Made by a program: the position numbers and the translations under genes
Shown here: positions 18,614-28,751 of the stretch, piece by piece
Numbering within the stretch: position 1 is the first letter of the stretch
Layout: each line of letters begins with the position of its first letter
The notes under the pieces: generated by a model
Seen by the model: the letters and a program-made list of their open reading frames with translations, nothing else
The model's database searches: none
Told to the model about the DNA's origin: nothing
NCBI RefSeq assembly: GCF_900018785.1
Contig: NZ_FCOY01000004.1
Span: 1 to 64,000, forward strand
Direction: 5' to 3'
DNA from: Xanthomonas massiliensis
GTDB taxonomy: Bacteria; Pseudomonadota; Gammaproteobacteria; Xanthomonadales; Xanthomonadaceae
DNA length: 64,000 bases

Positions 18614-19006
18614 GCGATCGTGGTGGCGTGGGGGAACGGCAAGCATAGTCCATCGCTTCATCCGAATTAAGGGATGGATGCGGATGCGACCATTGCCGCG
18701 GGCACCGCCAAGATGGGCGCGAGCCTTTCACGGCGCCGTCGGCCTGTCCGTCCCGATCGCGCCGGTCTTGCTCCGGCTTGCCGGGCCGAGCCGGGGTGAT
18801 CGTCGCGGCGCAGGCGGCCGCGGTATCCGTGCACGCCGGATGCCGGGCGACCGGCTGGCGGCGCTGCGCGCCCGATGCGCGAAGGGGGCCGGCATGGAGG
18901 TATTGGCGCAGCCGCGCGGGCGCGCCAGCCGGGTCGCGACGGCGATGACGACCCGGGTGGTTCGTGGCCGCACCCCGTGGGTATTTGCTGGAAGTGCGAG
19001 CCGGCG
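18614..19006. other. Intergenic region without a recognised gene
   Basis: These 393 bp lie between the start of the FGGY kinase (minus strand) and the end of the MFS gene (minus strand). They should hold the promoter of the kinase operon, probably near 18640-18680 where the sequence is less GC-rich (CATCCGAATTAAGGGATGG). No credible small gene, RNA or terminator was found. Confidence 0.5.
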
Positions 19007-20245
19007 TCAGACGACCTTTGGTTGCTCCCCAGGCGCCGATGCGTCACTGCCTGGTCTGTCCGGCGGGAAACCGTACCGCCGGGCGCCGGCCGCGATCGCC
19101 AGCGAGGCCATCAGCAGGAGCAGCAGCGTCCACGGCAGCGATGCGGCGCCCCATGCCGCCAGCGCCACGCCGCCGAGCAGGCCGCCGCCGGCGATGGCCA
19201 GGTTCCAGCTGGTGACGGTCATCGACTGGGCGATGTCGCCGGCCTCGCCGGCCGCGCGCAGCAGCGCGGTCTGGTACAGCGTGGCGGCGCCGCCGAAGGC
19301 GATGCCCCAGACGATGCAGGCCGCGTAGGTCACCGCGACCGGGCGACCGTTCCAGGCCAGTGCCAGTGCGGCCGCGGCGAAGGCCACGGTGCCGCCCAGC
19401 ACCAGGGCGCGCAGGTGCCGGTCCACGCCGGCGCCGGCCACGCCGATCCCGGCCAGCGAGGCCAGGCCGAAGGCCAGCAACGCCTTGTCCACCGGCACGC
19501 CCAGGCCATCGTCCAGGAACGGCACGATGTAGGTGTAGAGCAGGTTGTGGGCCAGCACGAAGGCGAACATCGCCGCCAGCACCGGGCGCACCCCGGGCAG
19601 CCGGAACACCTGGCCGATGCCGAAGCCGCGCGCACCGGGCAGGCCCGGCATCGGCGGCAGCGCCAGTCGTCCCCACAGCAGCACCGCGGCGCTGAGCAGC
19701 GACATCAGGCCGAAGGTCCAGCGCCAGCCCACGGCCTGGCCGAGCACGGTGCCGGCCGGGATGCCCAGCGCCAGCGCCAGCGGCGTGCCGACCGTGGCCA
19801 CCGCGATCGCCCGGCCCTGCAGCGCCGGCGGTGCCATGCGGCTGGCGTAGCCGGCCAGCAGCGCCCACAGCAGGCCGGCGCTGACCCCGGCCAGGAAGCG
19901 CACCACCAGCGCCAGCGCATAGCTGGTGGTCACCGCGGTGATCGCATTGACCACGGTGAAGCCGGCCAGCGCCAGCAGCAGTAGGCGCCGGCGCGGCCAG
20001 TGCGCGGTGGCGCGCGCCAGCGGGATCGCGGTGAGCAGCGAACCGAGCGCGTAGACGCTGACCAGTTGCCCGGCCAGCGCCTCCGATACCTGCAGTCCCG
20101 CGCCGATGTCGGCCAGCAGGCCGGCGGGCAGGGCCTCGGTGAGGATGGTGACGAAGGCGCCGCTGGCCAGCACCAGCAGGCGCGCGACCGGCAGGCGCGT
20201 GGCGGCCGCCGGGATGGCCGCCATGCAACCGTCCTGGCTGCTCAT
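19007..20245 (-). CDS. MFS transporter (drug/sugar efflux type)
   Basis: The 412-residue protein has twelve hydrophobic segments and MFS signatures: GSLLTAIPLARATAHWPRRRLL after TM2 and RFLAGVSAGLLWALLAGYASR in TM4-5. It resembles the AraJ/YdhP-like DHA12 group of efflux permeases. The ATG overlaps the stop of the upstream serine hydrolase gene (ATGA), so the two are co-translated. A divergent LysR gene sits upstream of the pair. Transport substrate unknown. Confidence 0.85.
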   Translation of the reverse strand: MSSQDGCMAAIPAAATRLPVARLLVLASGAFVTILTEALPAGLLADIGAGLQVSEALAGQLVSVYALGSLLTAIPLARATAHWPRRRLLLLALAGFTVVNAITAVTTSYALALVVRFLAGVSAGLLWALLAGYASRMAPPALQGRAIAVATVGTPLALALGIPAGTVLGQAVGWRWTFGLMSLLSAAVLLWGRLALPPMPGLPGARGFGIGQVFRLPGVRPVLAAMFAFVLAHNLLYTYIVPFLDDGLGVPVDKALLAFGLASLAGIGVAGAGVDRHLRALVLGGTVAFAAAALALAWNGRPVAVTYAACIVWGIAFGGAATLYQTALLRAAGEAGDIAQSMTVTSWNLAIAGGGLLGGVALAAWGAASLPWTLLLLLMASLAIAAGARRYGFPPDRPGSDASAPGEQPKVV

Positions 20246-21495
20246 GCGCGCTCCCCGGTCGCGACCAGCTGTGCGTACACGGCATCGCGCAGTTCGCCGA
20301 CGAAGGCGCCGGACATGCCTTCGAACAGGGTGTTGGTCAGCGCCACCACGCTGATCCGGCGCACCGGATCGACGGACCAGGCATGGCCGTAGGCACCGCC
20401 CCAGCGCCAGCTGCCGGGCGCTTCCGGCGAGGCCGCCGCGGCCGGGTCGCGCAGCACCGAGAAGCCCAGGCCGAAGCCGCTGCCGGGGGCGTCGGGAGGT
20501 CCCATCGTCCCGGTCTGGTTGCGCGCCATCTCGGCCACGCTGGCCGCGGGCAGTACGTCGCCGCCGCCCTGGCGCAGGGTTTCCAGCAGCCGCAGCAGTT
20601 CGTCGGCGGTGCCGACCATGCCGGCACCGCCGGAAGGGTAGGCGCTGCGGTCGAGCGCGCGTGCCGGGTCGAAGGCGACGCCGGCGCTGCCGGGCATGAA
20701 AGCCACGGTCTCCGGTCCCTGCATGCGGTGCGGCGCCGGGGTGTCGTTGACGTACACCGCCGCCAGCCGTGCCGGGTCGAGGGCGTGGAACGCGGTGTCG
20801 CGCCAGCCCAGCGGCGCGCCGACCAGCCCCTGCACCGCGTCCGCCAGCGGCGCATCGGCGGCGCGCTCGATCGCCGCGCCGACCACGTCCACGCCGAGCG
20901 AGTAGTGCCATGCGCTGCCGGGGGCGAACAGCAGCGGTACCGAGGCCAGCCGGCGCAGGTTCTCGTCCAGGTCGAAGCCCGGCAGGTCCAGGCCGTCGGA
21001 GACGCCGGCGCGGGCGTAGGGGCCGGCCGCGTCCGCTTCCAGGAAACGGTAGCCGAGCCCGGAGGTATGGCTGAGCAACTGGCGCAGGCTGATCGGCGGG
21101 CGGCTGCCGTCGGCCAGCGCCGGGCGGAAGCCGGGCAACCAGCGCGTCACCGGGGCGTCCAGTTCGAGCCGGCCCTGCGCGACCAGCGCCATCGCCGCGG
21201 TGGTCACCACCGGCTTGCTGACCGACGCCAGCCGGAACGGGGTGTCCTCGCGCATCGGCGTGCCGGCCTCGCGGTCGGCCAAGCCGGCGGCGCGGCGATG
21301 GACAGTGCGGCCGTCGCGGGCGACCAGGACCACGGTGCCGACGAGGCGGCGCTCGGCCAGGGCGCGGTCGATCGCGGCATCGATCGGCGCGGCGGCAGCG
21401 GCGGCGTGCGGAAGGGCCAGCGCGGCGCCAGCGAGCGTGGCGTCGCGCAGGAAGCGGCGGCGGGAACCGTCGGTGGCGGCAGGAACATCGGACAT
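20242..21495 (-). CDS. Tat-exported serine hydrolase (class C beta-lactamase/esterase fold)
   Basis: The 417-residue protein has a twin-arginine signal (SRRRFLRDATLAGAALALPHAAAAA, residues 13-37) and a beta-lactamase-related serine hydrolase domain. The nucleophile motif SVSK (in FRLASVSKPV) and the second motif region HYSLGVD are present. LSHTSGLGYRF is typical of the class C/EstB family. Such proteins are often esterases or peptidases rather than antibiotic hydrolases. Overlap with the MFS gene suggests a paired function, for example processing and export of a compound. The start MSDVPAATDG at 21495 puts the Tat motif at the right distance. Confidence 0.87.
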   Translation of the reverse strand: MSDVPAATDGSRRRFLRDATLAGAALALPHAAAAAAPIDAAIDRALAERRLVGTVVLVARDGRTVHRRAAGLADREAGTPMREDTPFRLASVSKPVVTTAAMALVAQGRLELDAPVTRWLPGFRPALADGSRPPISLRQLLSHTSGLGYRFLEADAAGPYARAGVSDGLDLPGFDLDENLRRLASVPLLFAPGSAWHYSLGVDVVGAAIERAADAPLADAVQGLVGAPLGWRDTAFHALDPARLAAVYVNDTPAPHRMQGPETVAFMPGSAGVAFDPARALDRSAYPSGGAGMVGTADELLRLLETLRQGGGDVLPAASVAEMARNQTGTMGPPDAPGSGFGLGFSVLRDPAAAASPEAPGSWRWGGAYGHAWSVDPVRRISVVALTNTLFEGMSGAFVGELRDAVYAQLVATGERA

Positions 21496-21751
21496 GGGGA
21501 TCTCGGCGGAACGGGAGATCTCCAAGCTAGGCATTGCGCCATCGCGGAAAAAGATGGGCATAGGTTGCGGCTGCCAGGACGCCAATATCCGCAATCAGAG
21601 GCTAAGTTGAGCCCATGGGGGGGACCGTCCGGCAGGGGCGACTTCAGTCGTGATGGCGCGTTACCGGGAAAGCCCCATCGCGACGGAAGTCGCTCTTACT
21701 GGTCGCTCCCGCAGCGCTGTTGGCGGCAGCGGCAATTGACAAGAGAGGATC

Positions 21752-22678
21752 ATGGACAGCCTGGCCGGTTTCAACGTGTTCGTGCAGGTGGCCGAGACCG
21801 GCAGCTTCGCCGCTGCCGGGCGGCTGCTGGGCACCTCCGCCTCGGCGGTCGGCAAGCGCGTGTCGCGGCTGGAGGAGCGGCTGGGCGTGCGGCTGTTCCA
21901 TCGCAGCACGCGCAGTTTGGCGCTGACCGCCGAGGGCCAGCTGCTGCTGGAACGCAGCCGCCGCATCCTCGGCCAGATCGAGGAGGTGGAGGCCGAGTTG
22001 TGCAGCAGCGCCGGCGCGCCGCGCGGGCGACTGCGGGTCGGCCTGCCGCTGATCAGCTCGCTGGTGCTGCCGGTGCTGTCGGATTTCGCCGCGGCCTATC
22101 CGCAGATCCAGCTCGACCTGGATTTCAGCGACCGCATGGTCGACGTGGTCGAGGAGGGCTTCGACGCGGTGGTGCGGCTGGGGCCGCCACGCGATTCGCG
22201 GCTTGTGGCACGGCATCTGGGCGACTTCCGCCTGCTGCTGGTGGCCTCGCCGGACTACCTGGCCCAGGCCGGCGTGCCGCGGCAGCCGGCGGACCTGGCC
22301 GGCCATCGCTGTCTGCACTACCGCTTTCCTACCAGCGGCCGGTTGGAGCCGTGGCCGCTGCGTTGGCCCGAAGACCAGGCGTGTGCGTTGCCGGTGTCGA
22401 TGGTGTGCAACAACATCGAGAGCCGGCTGTGCTTCGCCGAGCGCGGGCAGGGCATCACCTGCGTGCCGGACTTCTCGGCCGCCGCGGCGCTGGCCGCCGG
22501 ACGCTTGCGTAGCGTGCTCGAGGACTGCATGGATTTCTGCAACAGCTACCACCTGCTGTGGCCCTCCGGCCGGCACATGGCGCCCAAGTTGCGGGTATTC
22601 GTGGATTTCATGCAGCAGCGGATGCTGCGGGCCGGGCTGCGCGACTGCGGCGGCGGCGGCCGGGGTTTGCCGGGCTGA
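21752..22678 (+). CDS. LysR-family transcriptional regulator
   Basis: This 308-residue regulator has the N-terminal winged helix-turn-helix (FVQVAETGSFAAAGRLLG, SASAVGKRVSRLE) and a LysR co-inducer domain of the DhcR/CrgA type. AGAGGATC precedes the ATG. It is transcribed away from the serine hydrolase/MFS pair across a 256-bp gap and probably controls it. Ligand unknown. Confidence 0.9.
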   Translation: MDSLAGFNVFVQVAETGSFAAAGRLLGTSASAVGKRVSRLEERLGVRLFHRSTRSLALTAEGQLLLERSRRILGQIEEVEAELCSSAGAPRGRLRVGLPLISSLVLPVLSDFAAAYPQIQLDLDFSDRMVDVVEEGFDAVVRLGPPRDSRLVARHLGDFRLLLVASPDYLAQAGVPRQPADLAGHRCLHYRFPTSGRLEPWPLRWPEDQACALPVSMVCNNIESRLCFAERGQGITCVPDFSAAAALAAGRLRSVLEDCMDFCNSYHLLWPSGRHMAPKLRVFVDFMQQRMLRAGLRDCGGGGRGLPG

Positions 22679-22902
22679 GCCGCGGGACGAGGGCACGGGA
22701 TTCTTCGTCCTTTCCTGACGCTTCGCGGCAGGGACCGCTGCGGCCGGCTGCGTGCATCGCGTCCGGCACGGGACGGAAACTCCGTCCGCACCGATAGGCT
22801 GGGGGTTACGCCCGATCCTGGATCCTGCCGGGTCCTCCTGGCGGGAAAGGCCCGCCAGGGTGGCCGGGCCTGCTTGGTCGCCGCTTCCCTGGCGGAGAGC
22901 AA

Positions 22903-24081
<1,179 letters not shown>

Positions 24082-24093
24082 GCGGCGCGCCCT

Positions 24094-24408
24094 TCAGCCG
24101 GCCGTCGCGGCGATGGCCGCGCGCGCGGTGCCGGTCGCGTGCACCGGCCGCCCTCCACGGGCTGTTCGCGGGCACGGCGCGTCCTGCACGTCGTCCAGCC
24201 TCGCCGCCAGCACCACCTGCGCGGCGCGCACGCCGCGGTTGTACCCGTGCGCGCCCGTTTCCCGCGGCAGGCAGTCCGGCAGGAACCCGGCATCGGACTG
24301 GCCCAGCGGCGGGCCCGGTTCCGCATCGAAGTAGCGTTGCTGGCGGTGCACCCGCCGCGCCTTCTCGCCCTTGGCGAAGGCGATCCCGATCCCGTCCGGC
24401 GCGTGCAT
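24094..24408 (-). CDS. Possible small hypothetical protein between moxR and the VWA gene
   Basis: The 104-codon frame fits neatly between its neighbours: it starts 3 bp after the moxR stop and ends 12 bp before the VWA start. That is the layout of an operon gene. Sequence (MHAPDGIGIAFAKGEKARRV start) has no recognised family and no good Shine-Dalgarno; GAGG is too close to the ATG. It may be real or chance in GC-rich DNA. Confidence 0.35.
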   Translation of the reverse strand: MHAPDGIGIAFAKGEKARRVHRQQRYFDAEPGPPLGQSDAGFLPDCLPRETGAHGYNRGVRAAQVVLAARLDDVQDAPCPRTARGGRPVHATGTARAAIAATAG

Positions 24409-24411
24409 GCC

Positions 24412-25257
<846 letters not shown>

Positions 25258-25346
25258 GGGTGAGGGCGACGGATAGGGGAGGGAGGGCCGCGGCGGGACG
25301 ACGGCCGTGCGCCTAGCCTATCGGCCCGCGCGGCCGGCGTCAGGCG

Positions 25347-26027
25347 TCAGGCGTCGAAGCGGTAGCCGACGCCGTACACCGAGCGGATCCAGTCCTCGCC
25401 GCCGGCCGCGGCCAGCTTGTGGCGCAGGTTCTTGATGTGGCTGTCCACGGTGCGGTCGGTGACGATGCGGTGGTCGGCGTAGAGCCGGTCCATCAGCTGC
25501 TCGCGCGAATACACCCGGCCCGGGGTGGCGGCCAGGGTGCGCAGCAGGCGGAACTCGACCAGGGTCAGGTCCAGGTCGCGGCCGTCGACGCTGGCGCGGA
25601 AGGCGTCCTCGTCGATGCGCAGGCCGGCCATGGGCGCCATGCCGGGGGCATGGCGGTGGCGGCGCAGCACCGCGTTGACCCGGGCGATCACCTCGCGCGG
25701 GCTGAACGGCTTGCACACGTAGTCGTCGGCGCCGATCTCCAGGCCGAGCAGGCGGTCCACCTCGTCGGCGCGCGCGGTGACCATGATCACCGGCACGTCG
25801 CTGAAGCCGCGCAGCTCGCGGCAGATCTCCACGCCGTCGCGGTGCGGCAGCATCAGGTCCAGCAGCACCAGGTCCGGCCGCAGCGTGCGTACCGCCTCCA
25901 CCGCGCGGGCGCCGTCGTCGATCCAGTCGTGGCGGTAGCCGGCCGCCTGCAGGTACTCGCCGAGCACCGCGGCCAGGCGCGGCTCGTCCTCCACGATCAG
26001 CACCCGGCCGGCGTCGTCCACGCTCAT
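25347..26027 (-). CDS. smeR: OmpR-family response regulator (SmeR/BaeR-like)
   Basis: The 226-residue regulator has a receiver domain with acidic pocket (VEDEP), phosphoacceptor D in LVLLDLMLPHRDG, and K in CKPFSPRE. An OmpR-type winged helix follows (VEFRLLRTLAATPGRVYSREQLMDRLY). Its ATG overlaps the stop of the histidine kinase gene (ATGA). The pair is divergent from an RND efflux operon, matching the smeSR-smeABC arrangement known in Stenotrophomonas maltophilia. The symbol is by synteny and should be taken as tentative. Confidence 0.9.
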   Translation of the reverse strand: MSVDDAGRVLIVEDEPRLAAVLGEYLQAAGYRHDWIDDGARAVEAVRTLRPDLVLLDLMLPHRDGVEICRELRGFSDVPVIMVTARADEVDRLLGLEIGADDYVCKPFSPREVIARVNAVLRRHRHAPGMAPMAGLRIDEDAFRASVDGRDLDLTLVEFRLLRTLAATPGRVYSREQLMDRLYADHRIVTDRTVDSHIKNLRHKLAAAGGEDWIRSVYGVGYRFDA

Positions 26028-27406
26028 GGCGTCTCCCGCAGCGGCAGGTGCACGGTGATGCGCAGCCCGCCCAGCGGCGAGGGCGTCGCGTCGATGCGGC
26101 CGCCGTGCGCCTCGACGATGTTGCGGCCGATCGCCAGCCCCAGCCCGCTGCCGCCGCTGGCGCGGTTGCGCGAGTCCTCGGCGCGGTAGAAGCGCTGGAA
26201 CAGGTGCGGCAGCCGCGCCGGCTCCACGCCCGGCGCGGTGTCCTCGACCCGCACGTCGGCCTGGCCGTCCTGGCGGCGCCAGCCCACGTGCACCCGGCCC
26301 GGCGCGTCGGTGTAGCGCAGCGCGTTCTCCAGCAGGTTGGCGAACAGCTGGTGCAGGCGGCGCTCGTCGCCGAGCACCGGCAACGGGCCGCCGCCGGCAT
26401 TGGCCTGCAGCACCAGGCCGGCATCGGCGAAGCGCCCGCGCATGCCCGACACGGCGGTCTCCAGCACCGTGGCCAGGTCGATCGGCGTGCGCCGGTAGGC
26501 CAGCGCGCCGACGTCGGTCAGCGACAGGTCGTGCAGGTCGTCCACCAGCTTGCCGAGCTGGCGCACCTGCTGGTCCAGCGCCGCCAGAGTGTCGGCGGTC
26601 GGCTGGCGGATACCGTCCTGCATCGCCTCCAGCTCGGCGCGCAGCACCGCCAGCGGGGTGCGCAGCTCGTGCGAGATGTCGGCCATGAAGCCGCGCCGGG
26701 CACGCTCGTTGTGCTCGAGCGCGGCGGCGAGCTGGTTGAAGTCGCGCGCCAGCTGGCCGAGCTCGTCGTGGCCGCCGGCATCGATGCGGATGGTGTAGTC
26801 GCCGGCGGCCAGGCGGTGGGTGGCCAGCGCCAGCCCGCGCATGCGCCGCAGCAGGGTGCGCGAGAGCAGCCAGGCCAGCAGCGCGGCCACCAGCACCGAG
26901 GCGCTGCCGATCATCCACCAGGCGTGCACCTGGGCTGCGAAGAAGCGGGCGTCGCCGGCGCCGAGCGCGCGCTGGAACGGCACCATCGCCATCCAGCCGA
27001 CCACGCGCCCACCGGCATCGATCGGGCGCAGGATGGAATCGCGGCCGGCGGCGGGATTGCCGACCAGCACCCGGTAGTCGCGGTCGAGCACGGCGAAGCG
27101 CGGCACCGCGCCGGTCTGGTCGGAGATCGAGGGCGCCCGCGGGCGTGCGTCCGCGCGCCGTTCCGGGCGCATCAGCGCGAACCAGGCCGAGGGGTTGTCG
27201 CGGACGAAGTCCCAGCTGCCGTGGGTGGCATACTCCGCGCCCAGCCGCGGCAGCACCTCCTGCATGCGCTCCACGCCCTGGTCGTTGAGGTAGCCGAAGA
27301 ACGCGCGCTGGAAGAACATGCGCGCGGCCACGCCGTTGACCAGCAGCACCAGCGCGCAGGCGGCGAGCACGGCCAGGAACAGTTTGGCGGTCAGACCGGG
27401 TTTCAT
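26024..27406 (-). CDS. smeS: Sensor histidine kinase (SmeS/BaeS-like)
   Basis: The 460-residue membrane kinase has two transmembrane segments (about 7-29 and 163-185) flanking a periplasmic domain, then HAMP and HisKA with H in MADISHELRTPLAVLRAE. The ATPase domain shows NLLENALRYTD, DTAPGV and GSGLGLAIG. It presumably senses envelope stress or drugs and phosphorylates the downstream regulator. It is transcribed away from the efflux operon with a 154-bp intergenic region holding both promoters. Confidence 0.9.
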   Translation of the reverse strand: MKPGLTAKLFLAVLAACALVLLVNGVAARMFFQRAFFGYLNDQGVERMQEVLPRLGAEYATHGSWDFVRDNPSAWFALMRPERRADARPRAPSISDQTGAVPRFAVLDRDYRVLVGNPAAGRDSILRPIDAGGRVVGWMAMVPFQRALGAGDARFFAAQVHAWWMIGSASVLVAALLAWLLSRTLLRRMRGLALATHRLAAGDYTIRIDAGGHDELGQLARDFNQLAAALEHNERARRGFMADISHELRTPLAVLRAELEAMQDGIRQPTADTLAALDQQVRQLGKLVDDLHDLSLTDVGALAYRRTPIDLATVLETAVSGMRGRFADAGLVLQANAGGGPLPVLGDERRLHQLFANLLENALRYTDAPGRVHVGWRRQDGQADVRVEDTAPGVEPARLPHLFQRFYRAEDSRNRASGGSGLGLAIGRNIVEAHGGRIDATPSPLGGLRITVHLPLRETP

Positions 27407-27560
27407 CCGCGGGCCCGGGGCAGGTGGAAGAAGGCATCATTAGCGGTCCAGGCGGGGGCGCAAGGCAAGGGCAAACCGGCCGTCACGTGTAATCTTCAAA
27501 TTTGCTGCACATTCGCCGCCGAGCATGGCGGCCTCCGGAGAACCGAAGCGGTCGCCCCCC

Positions 27561-28742
27561 ATGCCTGTTTCCCGCCCCTATTCCCTGCCTGCCCGCGGCT
27601 GCGCGCTGGCCCTGCTGGTGGCGCTGGCCGCCTGTTCCCGCCACGCCGAACAAACCGCCACCCCGGCCGTGGTCGGCGTGCAGACCGTCGCCACCCAGCG
27701 CCTTGAGAAGCAGCAGACCCTGGCCGGGCGCACCGTGGCCCACATGGTCTCGGAGGTGCGCCCGCAGGTCGGCGGCATCATCCAGAAGCGCCTGTTCACC
27801 GAGGGCCAGGAGGTCAAGGCCGGGCAGGTGCTCTACCAGATCGATCCGGCCACCTACCAGGCCGCCTACGACAGCGCCAAGGGCCAGCTGGCCGAGGCCG
27901 AGGCGGCGGTGCTGGCCTCGCGGCCGCAGGTGCAGCGCTACGACGCCCTGGTCAAGCTCGACGCGGTGAGCAAGCAGGACGCCGACAACGCGGTGTCCAC
28001 CCTGCGCCAGAACGAGGCGGCGGTGCTGGCGGCCCGCGCCGCGCTGCAGAGCGCGAAGATCAACCTGGACTACACCCGCATCAGCGCGCCGATCTCCGGG
28101 CGCATCGGCACCTCGGCCTACACCCCGGGCGCGCTGGTGACCGCCGGCCAGGACACCGCGCTGACCACCATCCAGCAGCTCGACCCGATCTACGTGGACG
28201 TCACCCAGACCAGCGCCCAGCTGCTGGCGCTGCGCAAGCAGCTGGCCAGCGGCGCGCTCAAGGCCATCGACGGCAAGGCCCAGGTGCAGATCGTGCTCGA
28301 GGACGGCAGCACCTACGCCCATCCGGGCACGCTGGAGTTCGTCGGCACCTCGGTGGATACCGGCACCGGCAACGTCGTCCTGCGCGCGGTGGTGCCCAAT
28401 CCGGACGCCCTGCTGCTGCCCGGCACCTACGTGCGCGCGGTGCTGCCGATGGCGGTGGACGACAACGCCATCCTGGTGCCGCAGAGCGCGGTCACCCGCA
28501 ACACCAAGGGCGAGGCCACGGTGCTGCTGGTCGGGGCGGACAACAAGGTCGAGCAGCGCGTGGTCCAGGCCGACACCGCGCTCAAGGACCAGTGGGTGAT
28601 CGGCGCCGGGCTGAAGGCCGGCGAGAAGCTGATCGTCCAGGGCGGCAGCAAGGTCAAGGCCGGGGATACGGTCGAGGTCCAGGACGTGGCGACCGGCCAG
28701 GCGCAGGCGCAGGCGCCTGCGGCCGGCGGCCAGGCGAAGTAA
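27561..28742 (+). CDS. smeA: RND efflux periplasmic adaptor (SmeA/MexA-like)
   Basis: The 393-residue membrane fusion protein has a lipoprotein signal ending LVALAAC. It has the lipoyl/hairpin/beta-barrel layout: VRPQVGGIIQKRLFTEGQEVKAGQVLYQID, then a coiled-coil hairpin (about 95-165), then RISAPISGRIG. It links the inner membrane pump to the outer membrane channel. The start at 27561 (MPVSRPYSLPARG) precedes the signal; an upstream in-frame ATG at 27525 is less likely. First gene of a three-gene operon. Confidence 0.92.
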   Translation: MPVSRPYSLPARGCALALLVALAACSRHAEQTATPAVVGVQTVATQRLEKQQTLAGRTVAHMVSEVRPQVGGIIQKRLFTEGQEVKAGQVLYQIDPATYQAAYDSAKGQLAEAEAAVLASRPQVQRYDALVKLDAVSKQDADNAVSTLRQNEAAVLAARAALQSAKINLDYTRISAPISGRIGTSAYTPGALVTAGQDTALTTIQQLDPIYVDVTQTSAQLLALRKQLASGALKAIDGKAQVQIVLEDGSTYAHPGTLEFVGTSVDTGTGNVVLRAVVPNPDALLLPGTYVRAVLPMAVDDNAILVPQSAVTRNTKGEATVLLVGADNKVEQRVVQADTALKDQWVIGAGLKAGEKLIVQGGSKVKAGDTVEVQDVATGQAQAQAPAAGGQAK

Positions 28743-28751
28743 GGAACCGCC

